From JACQFK01 sp964619955 (GTDB lineage Bacteria > Planctomycetota > MHYJ01 > JACPRB01): a stretch of DNA of 64,000 nt. The position numbers were made by a program, and so were the translations under genes. The stretch covers positions 62,001 through 126,000 of the forward strand of contig CAZUJF010000005.1 of assembly GCA_964619955.1 (NCBI GenBank). The letters run 5' to 3'. The notes beneath the pieces were generated by a model that saw only the letters and a list, made by a program, of their open reading frames with translations, did not search any database and was not told where the DNA came from. This document shows positions 1-11,700 of this stretch, one piece after another. The number at the start of each line of letters is the position of its first letter. Position 1 is the stretch's first letter.

Positions 1-1
1 C

Positions 2-3000
2 CCTCCCGACACCCTTTCCATCCCCGCCACCATGATCTGTCCGATCGAGCCGCTCCTGACGATCGTCCAGCAGCCCCGGGGGCTCATGCTGAATGCGGGC
101 GGGACCGGCACCCTGACGGTCGCCGCTCAGGGCACCGCCCCGCTGACCTATCAATGGCGGCGGAACGGCGTGAATCTGGTGAACGGAGGCGTGATCTCGG
201 GCGCCACGAGCTCCACCCTCACGCTCACCGGCGCCACGCTTCAGGACAGCGGTTACTACGACGTGATCGTCACGGACGTCTACGGGAACATCACGAGCGC
301 CACTGCGGTGGTCACCGTGATCGATGTCGCGGCGGCGCCGACGCTGAGCGCCGTGGCCCCGGCCACCGGAAGGCTGATCGGCGGCGATCTCGTGACCCTG
401 ACCGGCACCAACTTCATCCCCGGCGCGCTCAAGGTCAGCTTCGGCGGCCTCGACGCCACCGGGATCGTGTTCGTGTCCACCACCTCCGTCACCTGCCTCA
501 TCCCGCCCCACGCCGCGGGTCTGGTCGACGTGGTCGTGACCACCCCCGCCGGACCGCCGGCCACCCTGGTCGGCGGTTTCACCTATCTGCCTCCGCCCAC
601 GATCAGCAGCATCAATACCACCGCTCCCGCCGCGTTCGGCCCCTACGGCCCCATCGGCGGCACCAACACCGTCACGATCACCGGAACGAACTTCGTCAAC
701 GGGGCGACCACGGTCAAGTTCGGGAGCGGCGATGCAACTTCAGTGGTGGTGACGGGGACGACGTCCCTGACTTGCGTCGCGCCCGACAATCTCGTCGCGG
801 GGGTCGTCGATGTGTCCGTCTCGGACTTTTTCGGGACCGTCATCGCGACCGGCGGCTACGAATACGTCGCGGCCCCCACGGCCGTCACGATCCTCCCGAC
901 GGACGGTCCGGTCGGCGGCGGGCAGGCGTTCACCCTGACCGGCACGAACCTCATTCCCGGCTACACCACGGTGAATTTCGCGACGAACGCCGCCACGGGC
1001 GTCACGGTCGCCGGCGCGAGAACCTCCCTGACCGGCACGACCCCGGCGGGTTCGGTCGCGACGGTGGCCGTCACCGTGGTCGCGCCGGGCGGCACCTCGG
1101 GCGCGCTGCCCGGCGGTTACACGTATCACCCGGTGCCGACGGCGTCGGGCATGGTCCCCGCCTCCGGCCCCACCCTCGGCGGCACGTCCGTCACCATCAC
1201 CGGCACGGGCTTCGCCTCCGGTCTCACTTCAGTCACCTTCGGCGGCACGGCGGGAACGGGCGTGACGGTCGGCGGTGGCGGCACCACGATCACCGTCACC
1301 ACCCCCTCCCATCTCCCGGGCGACTTCGACGTGGTGGTCACCACTCCGGGCGGCCCGGTGACGGTGCCCGGCCAATTCACCTACTCCGGGCCGTTCATCA
1401 CGTCGGTCACCAACAGCGCGGGTCCCGCGATCGGCGGCGACACGGTGACGATCGTCGGCGTCGGTTTCACCGGGGTCACCGATGTCCGCTTCGGAGGCTC
1501 GTCGGGCATCATCACGTCTTCCAACGCCACGCAGATCGTGGTGACCACGCCCTTCCACGCGGCCGGGCCGGTGCTGGTCGAGGTGCTGACGCCGGGCGGG
1601 AACGACGACCTCCCCAACGGCTACACGTTCTACGATCCCCCCACGCTCACCAGCGTGACCCTCAACCAGGGCCCCGCGCTCGGCGGCCAGACCGTCACCC
1701 TGGCCGGGACCAATTTCGTCCAGGGCTTCACGACGGTAATGCTCGGCGGGACGGCCGCCACGGGCGTCACGGTCGGCGGGGGTGGCACCAGCCTGACCTG
1801 CGTCACGCCGCTGCATGCCGCGGGTCTCTTCAGCGTGGACGTCGCGACCTTCGTCACCCAGGTCGCGACGCTGTCCAACTCCTATACGTTCATCGATCCG
1901 CCGACGGTCGCCTCGATCATGCCGACCCGAGGCTCCACCCTCGGCGGCCAGACGGTCACGATCACCGGCTCGAACTTCGTGGACGGCCAGACGACCGTGC
2001 TCTTCGGCATCGGATCGGCGACCGGAGTGACCGTCGCCTCGGGCGGCGCCAGCCTGACCTGCACGACCCCTGCCGGCGCGGGCACCGTCAGCGTCCAGGT
2101 GACCACGTTCGGACTCCAGCCGGCCGCGCTCCCGAACAGCTACACCTTCGTCAATTCCGCCACGCTGGTCGACCTCGGGATCACCCTGACGGCGGATAAT
2201 GCCACGCCCGCCTTGGGCGACCCCGTGGTCCTGACCGCCGTGCTCACGAATGTCGGCGCGCTGGGCGGCGTCGGCATCGTCGTCCGGGAACTGCTGCCCG
2301 CCGGGATCACCTTCGTGGCCGCTTCGCCGACCCAGGGCACCTACGACTCCGCCACGGGACTCTGGAACGTCGGCAGCGTGGGACCCGCCGGTGGCACCGC
2401 GACCCTGCTGCTCAGCGTGCTGGTCAACACGACCAGCGCCGTCACCGTCACCGCGGAAGTCACGGCCTGTACGCCCGACGACGTCGACTCCACCGTGAAC
2501 AACTCGGTGACGGGCGAGGACGATCAGGCCTCCGTCACGTTCCAGACCGCGTTCCAGATCAACAGCCCCGCGGCGCTGCCCTCCGCGACCACGGGGGCCT
2601 ACTACTGGCAGCCGCTGCAGATCCAGGGCGGCGCTCCGCCGTACGTCTGGACCCTGGTCTCGGGCAGCCTGCCCTTCAACCTCGATCCCGTCACCGGTAT
2701 CATCAGCGGAATCGCGCCCGCGCCGGGCGTGTACCCCTTCACCCTCTCGGTGTCGGATTCGGACGGCCCCCCCAGCAGCCTGACCCAGGCCTTCAGCATC
2801 ACCGTCAATCCCGCGAACGGCGCGGCCCCGACCGTCAACGCCTCCCCCGTGCCGCCGGACGGCGTCGTCGGCACCGCCTATGACTTCACGTTCACCGCGG
2901 TCGACTCGGCCCCGCCCTACACCTGGACGCTGAGCGTGCCCGCGCTGCCCGGCGGCCTCACCCTCAATTCCCGGACCGGACGTCTCGCGGGCACTCCGAC

Positions 3001-4576
3001 GGCCGCCGGCGTCTTCAACTTCACGATCCAGGCGGCGTCGGGCGTCCAGAACGGCAGCCGCGCCTTCACCATCACGATCGCCCCGCCGGCGCTTTCGTTC
3101 CGCACGCTCTCGCTGCCGAACGCCGCCGTGGGCCAGTTCTACACACAGCAGGTGGAACTCGAGGGCGGGCTCGGGCCGACCTTCACCTGGTCGCTGTCCG
3201 CCGGCACGCTCCCCACGGGACTCTCCCTGACGGGGAACACCCGGAGCGCCACGCTGTCCGGCACCCCGCTCGGCAGCGGGCCTTCGACCTTCACCCTGCA
3301 GGCGATCGACGGCGGCCCCTCGGGGGCGACCGTGACCCGGAGTTTCTCGATCACCACGTCGCCGGCCGCGGGCCTCGCGTTCGAGGTCACCACGACGTCC
3401 CTCCCGAGGGGCACGCAGGGACGCGCCTACAGCGCCCAGCTCAACTCGAGGGGCGGCACGGGACTGCCCTCCTGGAGCCTCGCCTCGGGCCAGCTGCCCG
3501 CGGGGCTCTCCCTCAGCAACCTGACCGGCCAGATCTCGGGCACCCCCACGGCCTCCGGTCGCTACGAGATCGTGGTCCAGGGTTCGGCCGGGTCCTCCGA
3601 CACCCAGGCGCTGACGCTCGACGTCGCGCCCGCGCCGCAGATCACGACCCCGGCGACGCTGCCGTCCGCGATCCAGGGGGAGCCGTACGCCCTCGCCCTC
3701 GAGGTGAGCGGCGGACAGGCGCCCTTCACCTGGACGTCCACCACGCTGCCCGCGTCCGGAATCTCCCTCAATGCCTACTCGGGCGTGATCTCCGGCGCTC
3801 CGCCGGGAGCCGTCCCCGTCTTCGACGTCACCGTCACGGACGTCAACGGCGCGACGGACACCGTGAATTTCACCCTGACGGTGCTGAACCCGGCGGCGAT
3901 CGTGCTTCTCGCCTCCCCGCCCGACGCCCAGGTCGGGGTGCCCTATTCGACCACGCTGACGGCGCTCGGCGGGACGCCGGCGTACGCCTACTCGGTCATC
4001 GTGGGCACGCTGCCCGCGGGCCTCAGCCTGGATCCCCTCACGGGCGTGATCTCCGGGACGCCGACCGTCGCGGGCGCCGTGCTGCTGACGTTCCAGGTCA
4101 CAGGCGGCGGCACGGCCACGGCGGGGCCGCTCACGCTGACGGTGAACGCGGCCGCGCTGAGCATCACGCCGCTGTCCGCGCCGGGCGCCGATCCCGGCGT
4201 GCCGTTCACGATGACCCTGACGGCGCTCAACGCCTCGGGGGCCGTCACCTGGCAGATCGTCGAAGGCTCGCTGCCCGCGGGCCTCTCGCTGGATTCCGCG
4301 ACCGGGATCCTTTCGGGCACGCCGTTCAGCTCCGGCACCTTCTTCTTCCGCGTGCGCGCCACGGATGCCGCGGGGAACAGCGCCGAACGGCGCTACACGA
4401 TGGGGGTGGCCCCGGGGGCCGCGGCCGCGGTCCCGGGCGCGGCGGGCAGCGGGAGCGAAGGCGGCAGTTCCTGCAGCCTCGGCTCCGCGGGTGCGGACGG
4501 CGTTCCGTGGACGCTTCTGGCGCTGGCCGCTATGATCGCGGCGGCGGCGTGGATCGCGGGTCGGCGCGCCGCCTGA
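2..4576 (+). CDS. Giant Ig/IPT-repeat surface protein with C-terminal anchor, 5' end missing
   Basis: Probably an exported, surface-displayed adhesin-like or structural repeat protein; its ligand is unknown. The reading frame is open to the left edge and there is no signal peptide at the first ATG (32), so the gene is most likely truncated by the window. Counting from that ATG: an Ig-like domain (about 1-100), seven IPT/TIG domains of about 85 residues (about 104-708, each opening with a PT..S/T..P..G..GG pattern), one DUF11-type domain (about 713-835), then seven putative Ig (He_PIG) repeats to about 1450, recognisable by 'LPAGLSLD..TG.ISGTP'. The tail is a Gly/Ser linker, a single Cys, about 20 hydrophobic residues and a final GRRAA. 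This resembles the sorting signals of the MYXO-/JDVT-CTERM class. Domain calls are confident; the sorting class is inferred. Confidence 0.85.
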   Translation, partial: PPDTLSIPATMICPIEPLLTIVQQPRGLMLNAGGTGTLTVAAQGTAPLTYQWRRNGVNLVNGGVISGATSSTLTLTGATLQDSGYYDVIVTDVYGNITSATAVVTVIDVAAAPTLSAVAPATGRLIGGDLVTLTGTNFIPGALKVSFGGLDATGIVFVSTTSVTCLIPPHAAGLVDVVVTTPAGPPATLVGGFTYLPPPTISSINTTAPAAFGPYGPIGGTNTVTITGTNFVNGATTVKFGSGDATSVVVTGTTSLTCVAPDNLVAGVVDVSVSDFFGTVIATGGYEYVAAPTAVTILPTDGPVGGGQAFTLTGTNLIPGYTTVNFATNAATGVTVAGARTSLTGTTPAGSVATVAVTVVAPGGTSGALPGGYTYHPVPTASGMVPASGPTLGGTSVTITGTGFASGLTSVTFGGTAGTGVTVGGGGTTITVTTPSHLPGDFDVVVTTPGGPVTVPGQFTYSGPFITSVTNSAGPAIGGDTVTIVGVGFTGVTDVRFGGSSGIITSSNATQIVVTTPFHAAGPVLVEVLTPGGNDDLPNGYTFYDPPTLTSVTLNQGPALGGQTVTLAGTNFVQGFTTVMLGGTAATGVTVGGGGTSLTCVTPLHAAGLFSVDVATFVTQVATLSNSYTFIDPPTVASIMPTRGSTLGGQTVTITGSNFVDGQTTVLFGIGSATGVTVASGGASLTCTTPAGAGTVSVQVTTFGLQPAALPNSYTFVNSATLVDLGITLTADNATPALGDPVVLTAVLTNVGALGGVGIVVRELLPAGITFVAASPTQGTYDSATGLWNVGSVGPAGGTATLLLSVLVNTTSAVTVTAEVTACTPDDVDSTVNNSVTGEDDQASVTFQTAFQINSPAALPSATTGAYYWQPLQIQGGAPPYVWTLVSGSLPFNLDPVTGIISGIAPAPGVYPFTLSVSDSDGPPSSLTQAFSITVNPANGAAPTVNASPVPPDGVVGTAYDFTFTAVDSAPPYTWTLSVPALPGGLTLNSRTGRLAGTPTAAGVFNFTIQAASGVQNGSRAFTITIAPPALSFRTLSLPNAAVGQFYTQQVELEGGLGPTFTWSLSAGTLPTGLSLTGNTRSATLSGTPLGSGPSTFTLQAIDGGPSGATVTRSFSITTSPAAGLAFEVTTTSLPRGTQGRAYSAQLNSRGGTGLPSWSLASGQLPAGLSLSNLTGQISGTPTASGRYEIVVQGSAGSSDTQALTLDVAPAPQITTPATLPSAIQGEPYALALEVSGGQAPFTWTSTTLPASGISLNAYSGVISGAPPGAVPVFDVTVTDVNGATDTVNFTLTVLNPAAIVLLASPPDAQVGVPYSTTLTALGGTPAYAYSVIVGTLPAGLSLDPLTGVISGTPTVAGAVLLTFQVTGGGTATAGPLTLTVNAAALSITPLSAPGADPGVPFTMTLTALNASGAVTWQIVEGSLPAGLSLDSATGILSGTPFSSGTFFFRVRATDAAGNSAERRYTMGVAPGAAAAVPGAAGSGSEGGSSCSLGSAGADGVPWTLLALAAMIAAAAWIAGRRAA

Positions 4577-4595
4577 TCCTGGAAGGGAAACAGAC

Positions 4596-5606
4596 ATGAG
4601 CCCACTGATCCTTGCGCTGCTGCCGGTGCTTCTGGGAGGACCGGAGGAAGACCGCCTGCCGCTCTCGCTGGCGGAGGCCGAAGCGGCGCAGGATCCCCCC
4701 ATGCCCGGCGAGTACCGCCGCCGCGTCAACGAGCTCGAGGCCCGCAAGTCCAAGGTCGACGCCTGGGGCTCGGCGGCCCGCGCGCCGCTCCCCGACTCGC
4801 GCGCCAACGCCTGGCACGGCCTCTTCAACACGCCCGCCCTCGAGGACGCCGGGCTCATCGTGCCCAAGACGTTCCATTTCAGGCTCTGGCTGGATCTCGC
4901 CACGAGCGACTGGAGCAGCGACGAGGGCGGCGGCCCCGGCGTCTTCAACGCGGTCAGCCTCACCGAGACCCTCGCCGTCGACTACGCCTTCACGGATCTC
5001 TTCCAGGTCGGCGTCCGGCTCGTCCTGGGCGAACTCATGGCGGGGGACGAGGACTTCATCCGGGTCTACCAGGACGGGGCCCAGCTCGTCGACAACGGCA
5101 CGCGCGGCTTCGGCATCGAGAGCGCGGTCTTCCGCGTCAAGCACGCCTATCCGACGAAGTTCGCGGCCCTGGCGGCGGCGCTGGAAGTGAAGATCCCGCT
5201 CGCGAACGAGGAGGATCTGCTGACGGCGCAGACGATCGACATCGCCCTGACGGGGATCGCGACGAAGAATTTCGGGCCGGTGTCCCTCAGCCTCAATGTC
5301 GGCATCGTCGTCCCGCTCGGCGATCCGAAGGTCTTCGTCGACCACGACGAGGCGAACCCCTACCTCCAGGGCGGGATCGCCTTTGCGTGGCAGGCCCACG
5401 AACGCTTCTGCTTCCTCGCGCAGCTGGAGTTCAACTCCAGCGCCTGGTCGGAGGTCAAGGCGATCGACGAAGCCGTGATCGCGTTCCTGCTGGGCGGCCG
5501 CCAGCGCCTCTTCAAGTCGGTCTTCGCCACCGCGGGCATCGGCATCGGCCTCACCGACGCCTCCGGCGACCTCTTCGTCACGGCCGGGTTGGACGCGTAT
5601 TACTAA
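4596..5606 (+). CDS. Predicted outer-membrane beta-barrel protein
   Basis: A 336-residue protein with a short hydrophobic N-terminus (MSPLILALLPVLLGG), then an acidic, Ala-rich linker to about residue 70. From about residue 85 it shows alternating hydrophobic/polar strands (FHFRLWLDLATSDW, VSLTETLAVDYAFTDLFQVGV, PVSLSLNVGIVVPLG) and ends in a terminal aromatic pair (DAYY), as expected of an outer-membrane barrel. The size and strand pattern recall DUF3187-like porin/transporter barrels, but I do not assign a substrate. It follows the giant repeat protein by 19 nt with a GGAAGGG Shine-Dalgarno, so the two are probably co-transcribed. It could be an accessory or secretion partner of that repeat protein; this is inference from position only. 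Confidence 0.6.
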   Translation: MSPLILALLPVLLGGPEEDRLPLSLAEAEAAQDPPMPGEYRRRVNELEARKSKVDAWGSAARAPLPDSRANAWHGLFNTPALEDAGLIVPKTFHFRLWLDLATSDWSSDEGGGPGVFNAVSLTETLAVDYAFTDLFQVGVRLVLGELMAGDEDFIRVYQDGAQLVDNGTRGFGIESAVFRVKHAYPTKFAALAAALEVKIPLANEEDLLTAQTIDIALTGIATKNFGPVSLSLNVGIVVPLGDPKVFVDHDEANPYLQGGIAFAWQAHERFCFLAQLEFNSSAWSEVKAIDEAVIAFLLGGRQRLFKSVFATAGIGIGLTDASGDLFVTAGLDAYY

Positions 5607-5635
5607 CAGCCGTGGCCAAATCCCCCTCCGGCGGA

Positions 5636-5641
5636 TAGACT
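5636..5641 (+). promoter_or_regulatory. Candidate -10 element (TAGACT) for the cyclic glucan synthase
   Basis: TAGACT lies in the 130-nt gap before the synthase, about 95 nt upstream of its GTG. It matches the TAnACT -10 form seen before several other genes in this window. No convincing -35 is visible. It would give a leader of about 90 nt. Confidence 0.35.
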
Positions 5642-5736
5642 GACCCTGCTTCAGCGGCTCCTTTGGGGCGCCGCCGGCGGGTTCTTTTTAATGCGAACCG
5701 GACGTCCCGGCCTCCGCAGTCTTGGGGGAGGCCCTC

Positions 5737-8700
5737 GTGCGCCTGACGTGGATCCGGTCGTCCCAGAACCCGGCGGCCGATCCCGCCTCCGCGCCGGAGG
5801 ACCGCGGTCCGTTCCGCAGCGAATCCCTCAGCCTCGACGACGTGGAGTCGCGGGCCCGCGAACTCGCCCCCCGCTTCCGCCTCGCGAAAAACCCCCGCCG
5901 CGGCGCCCGCGTCTTCTTCCGCCGCCTGCGGGAGAACGACCGGATCCTGCGGCAGGCCTATGAGGGGCTGGCGCGCGACGTCGCCCAGGCCCGGCCGGTC
6001 GCCCCCGCGGGGGAGTGGCTGCTCGACAACTTTCACCTCGTCGAATCCCAGATCTTCGACGTCTCCCGCAACCTCCCGCTGCAGTATTACCGGGAACTCC
6101 CCAAACTGGCGTCGCGCGAGCTGGGGGGCGTCGCCCGCGTCTACGCGATGGCGCTCGAGGCGATCCGCCACAGCGACGGCCGCCTGGACCCCGGCCGCCT
6201 CCACCGCTTCGTGGCCTCCTACCAGACGCAGGCGCCGCTGACGATGGGCGAACTCTGGGCCTGGCCCCTCATGCTCAAGGCCGGCCTCGTGGAAAACCTC
6301 CGGCGGCTGGCGGCGGAGCTCCTGGACGACCGCGAGGCCCGCGCGCGCGCGGAGTCGGCGTTCGCGCGTTTCGACGGCGCGACCCTGGATCTCGACTTCC
6401 CCGACGCGGCGGGCAGCGCCTGCCTCGTCGAGCTGTTCCAGCGCATGCAGGAGTACGGCCCCCGCGTCGCGCCGCTGCGCGCGAAGCTCGAGGAGCGCCT
6501 CGGCGCCCTCGGCCGGAGCCCGGAGGATGCGATCCGCGCCGAGCACCAGCGGCAGGCGAACCTGCAGGTCTCGATGGGGAACGCGATCACGAGCCTGCGC
6601 TTCTGCTCCACGACCGACTGGAACCGCACCTTCGAGAGCCTGAGCCAGGTCGAGTTGATCCTCAACCGCGACCCCTCGGGAGTCTATGCCAAGATGGACT
6701 TCGGGAGCCGCGACCGCTACCGGCACGCGGTCGAGGAACTCGCGCGGCGCAGCGGGGAGGACCAGGTGCGGGTCGCGCTCAAGAGCGTCGAGGAGGCCCG
6801 CCGGGCCGCCGAGGGACGGGCGGCCGATCCGCGCGAGACCCATGTCGGGCACACGCTGGTCGGGAAGGGGCGCCGGGCCTTCGAGCGGGAACTCGGATTC
6901 CGCCCCGGCCTCCGCCGCCGGATCCGCCGGATCCTCTACGCGAACGCCGTGCCGCTCTACCTGGGCTCCGTCGTCCTGCTCACGGCCGCGTTCATGGCCC
7001 TCGCCGTCCTGGGCGCCCGCGGCCTTGCCGCGCAGGCCGCCGTGGCGCTGCTCGCGGCCGTCCCTGCGAGCGAACTGGCCCTGGCGCTCGTCCAGTGGGC
7101 CGTCTCGCGCCGCATCCCGCCGCGGCGGCTCCCCCGGCTCGATCTCGCGACGGGGATCCCCGAGGAGGGCCGGACCCTGGTGGTCATCCCCACGATGCTC
7201 CCCGGCGTCCAGGAGGTGCGCGACCTGCTCGACCACCTCGAAGTCCAGGCCCTGGGGAATCCGGATCCCCGCACCGGCTTCGCGATCCTCGGGGATTTCC
7301 TCGACGCGGCGACGGAGACCCGGCCGGACGACGAGGCCGTCCTCTCCGCGGCCCGCGCCGGCATCCGCGAGCTCAACCTCCGGCACGGCGTCGACGGCCG
7401 CGGCCCCTTCTACCTCTTCCACCGGAAGCGCCTCTTCAACCCCGGGGAGAACTGCTTCATGGGGTGGGAGCGCAAGCGGGGGAAGATCGAGGAGTTCAAC
7501 CGCCTGCTCCGGGGCGACACGACCACCAGCTACACCACCCAAGTCGGCGACCTCTCCGTCCTGCCCTCGGTCCGCTTCGTCCTCACGCTCGACCGCGACA
7601 CGCGGCTGCCCCGCGACGCCGCGCGGGAGCTCGTGGGCATCCTGCTCCATCCGCTCCACCGGCCCCGCTTCGACCCCGTCCGCGGCGTCGTGACCGAGGG
7701 CTACGCCATCCTCCAGCCGCGCGTCAGCGTCACCCTCGCGAGTTCGAAGGGCTCGATCTTCTCCCGGATCCACGCGGGCGCCACCGGGATCGACCCGTAC
7801 ACGACGGCCGTCTCGGACTGCTACCAGGACCTCTTCGGCGAGGGCATCTACACGGGGAAGGGGCTCTACGACGTGGACGCCTTCATGGCCGCGATGAAGG
7901 GGCGGGCCCCGGAGAACGCGCTCCTCTCCCACGATCTCTTCGAGGGCCTGCACGCCCGGACGGCGCTCGTGACGGACGTCGAAGTGGTCGACGATTACCC
8001 GGCGAGCGTGCGCACCCACGCCCGCCGCCAGCAGCGCTGGGTCCGCGGCGACTGGCAGCTGCTCCGCTGGCTGCTCCCGTTCGTCCCGGGGCCGGGGGGC
8101 TCCGTCCGCAACCCCCACTCCGTCCTGGGGTTGTGGAAGATCGCGGACAACCTCCGTCGCAGCCTGGTGCCGGTCGCCGCGATGGCGGCCTTCGCCGCGG
8201 CCTGGACGGTGCTGCCCGGGTCCCCGCTCGCCTGGACGCTCGCCGTCCTGAGCAGCCTCTTCATCCCGGTGCTGCGGCCCCTGGCGGGCTTCATCGGCGG
8301 GCCGGGCCCCCGGGAGCCGCTGGGGATCTTCCTGGGGCGCGCCGGGGAGGACCTTTCGGCGGCGGCCTCCCAGTGGCTCGTCACGCTGCTCCTCCTGCCG
8401 TACCACGCCTGGATCATGAGCCAGGCCGTCGCGGTCACGCTCTGGCGCGTCGTCGTCTCGAGGCGGCGCCTGCTGGTCTGGGAAACCGCCGCCGCCGCGA
8501 CCCGGCGGATGTCGGGCCGTGCGGGCCGCTCGGAACTTCCCCGCTTCTTGAAGGCGATGGCGGCGAGCCCCCTCCTGGCGGCGGCTCTGACCGCCGCGGT
8601 CGGCGCGTGGCGCCGGGAGGCGCTTTGGGTGGCGGTCCCGCTCCTCCTGCTCTGGGCCGTCGCGCCCGTCGCGGCCTGGGCGATCAGCCGCCCGCTTCGG

Positions 8701-11700
8701 ACGCGGCGCCGGCCGATGACGGAGGCCGACCGGGGGATGCTGCGGCGCGTCGCCCGGAAGACCTGGCGCTATTTCGAGACGTTCGTGGGCCCGGAGGATC
8801 ATGACCTTCCGCCGGACAACTACCAGGAAGCGGCGGTGGAGGCGCTCGCCCGCCGCACCTCGCCCACCAACCTCGGCCTGGCCCTGAACGCCGCCGTCGC
8901 CGCGTACGAGCTGGGATATCTTTCGCTCCGGGACCTGTCCGCCCGGCTCGGCCGGGCGCTCTCGACGATGGAGTCCCTGGAGCGCTACGAGGGCCATTTC
9001 CTCAACTGGTACGAGACGCGGACCCTCGCCCCGCTCCTGCCGCACTACGTCTCGACGGTGGACAGCGGGAACCTGGCCGCCTCGCTGCTCGCCGTCGCCT
9101 CGGGGCTCCGGCGCATGGGCGGGGCGTGCCGGAGCGACGCGGTGCTCCGGGACGCGCGGGACGACGCGAAGGCGCTGCTCGGCGAAGCGCTCACGGAGGA
9201 GGACCGCGCCTATTGGACCCTCGCCGTCTCCCGGGGGACTTCGGAAGGACCCGACGTCGTCCCGACGCCGGGGCTCCGCGGCGAACTCGACTCCCTGGCG
9301 CGGCGCGCGGAGGCGCTCGCCGAGGGGATGAATTTCCGCTTCCTCTACGATCCCCTGCGGAGGCTTTTCTCCGTCGGCTACCGCCTCGCGGACGCCGAAG
9401 GCCCCGGGCGGCCGGACGTCTCCACCTACGACCTCCTGGCCTCGGAGTCGCGCCTCGCGAGCTTCGTCGCGATCGCCAAGGGCGACGTCCCCCAGGCCCA
9501 CTGGTTCCACCTCGGCCGCCCGATGGCCAGCCTCAAGGGCCGCACGACGCTCGTCTCCTGGAGCGCCTCGATGTTCGAGTACCTGATGCCGCTGCTGTTC
9601 CAGAAGTCGCATCCGGGAACGCTGCTCGACCGGAGCTGCCGGGCGGCCGTCGAGTGCCAGATCGACTACGTCCGCGACCTCGGCGTCCCCTGGGGGATCT
9701 CCGAATCGGCGTACACCCTCGTCGACCGGGAGGGCATCCATCAGTACAAGGCCTTCGGGGTTCCGGGCATCGGATTGAAACGCGGTCTGAGCCACGAGCT
9801 GGTCGTCGCCCCCTACGCGACGGCCCTGGCCGCCCTCCTGGATCCGCACCGGGCGGCGGACAATTTCCGGCACCTGGCGCGGCTGGGTCTGGAGGGCCGC
9901 TACGGGTTCTACGAGGCGATCGATTTCACGCCGCCCAAGAGCTACCCGGAGGATGCCGCCGCGCCGCCGCGCGCGCCGGGCGCCCGGGGGGTCGTGATCC
10001 GGTCGTTCATGGCCCATCACCAGGGCATGACCCTGGTCGCGCTGGCGAACGTCCTCCTGGATTCCCGGATCGTGGAGGACTTCCACGCGGACGCCCGCGT
10101 GAGGGCCACGGAACTCCTGCTCCAGGAGCGGTCGGCCCGCCCGCGCCCCGTGAAACCCGTCCGGCGCGCCGAGGCGACCCATCTTCCGTCGCCCTTCATG
10201 GCGGAGGCGGCGACCCGCTTCCGCACGCCCCACACGCCCCACCCGCAGGCCCACTTCCTGTCCAACGGATCGTTCACGACCGTGGTGACCAACGCGGGCG
10301 GGGGCGCCTCCATCGCCGGCGGCCGGACGCTCACCCGCTGGCGGGAGGACCGCACCCGGGATCCGGGGAGCAGCTTCCTCTATCTGCGCGACGTCCGCGG
10401 CGGCACCCTCTGGTCCGCGACGCACCATCCGGTGGGGCGGGAGGCGGAGGAGTACCGGGTCACCTTCCTCCCCGAGAAGGCGGTCTTCCAGCGGCGGGAC
10501 GACGGCATCGAGACGCAGCTCGAGATCGTGGTTTCGCCGGAGGACGACGTCGAGGTGCGGAGGCTCTCCCTCAGCAACCGGAGCGACCGGATGCGGGAGA
10601 TCGAGGTGACCAGCTACGTCGAGCTCGCCCTGGCGCACCGGGCGGACGACCTCGCCCATCCCGCGTTCGGAAAGCTCTTCCTCGAAACCTCGTATCTGCC
10701 CGCCTGCTCGGCCATCCTCTGCGGCCGCCGGCCGCGCTCCGCCGGCGAGCCGGGGATCTGGGCGGTGCACGCCCTGGGCGTGGAAGGCGCGCCGCGGGGC
10801 CAGGTGGAATGGGAGACGGACCGGGCGAAGTTCCTGGGCCGCGGGCGCGGGCCGGAGGATCCGGTCTCGCTCGACGGGCGCCCGCTCTCCGGGTCGACGG
10901 GCGCCGTCCTGGACGCCGTCGCCTGCCTCCGCACCCGGGTCAAGGTGCTTCCGGGAGGGTCCGTGCGGCTCGTCTTCATCACCGGCGCGGCCCCGGGACG
11001 GGACGCGGCCGCCGCCCTGGCCGGACGCTACGGCGACGCCGCCCAGGCCTCGCGCACGTTCGCGCTGGCCTTCACCCACAGCCAGATCGAACTGCGCCAC
11101 CTGGGCATCACGGCGCAGGAGGCCCGGCTCTTCCAGCGGCTCGCCTCCCCGGTCTTTTTCACCGACGCCTCCCTCCGGGCCGATCCCCAGACCTGGGCGC
11201 AGAACACCCTGGGGCAGGCCTCCCTGTGGCGGCACGGGATCTCGGGCGATCTGCCCCTGGTGCTCCTGCGGGTGGGCTCGGAGAAGGATCTTCCCCTCGT
11301 CCGGCAGGTGCTCAAGGCCCACGAGTACTGGCGTCTGCGGGGCCTGAACGCGGACCTCGTCCTGCTGAACGAGCATCCGGTCGGCTACCGCGACGAGATG
11401 CAGCAGAGCCTGACGGCGATCCTCGACGCCGGATCCTGGGCCGCCCTGAAACAGCGGCCGGGGGGCGTCTTCCTGCTGCGCAGCGACGGCATGGACGAGG
11501 GGGAGCTCGTGCTCCTGGCGGCGGTGGCTCGCGCGGTGCTGCCGGGGGACCGGGGAGACCTGGAGGCCCAGCTCAATCGGCCCGTCCGGGAACCGGCCTG
11601 GCCGGCCCGGCTGCAGTCCGCGGCGCACGGGATCGTCCACGAGGGGCCCGACCCGGCGCCGCCGGAGCTCGCGATGTGGAACGGCCTCGGGGGATATTCC

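Noticed and set aside
1229..4963. A long minus-strand frame opposite the repeat protein
   Set aside because: Its apparent repeats mirror the DNA-level repetition of the IPT and Ig domains; no independent domain is present.
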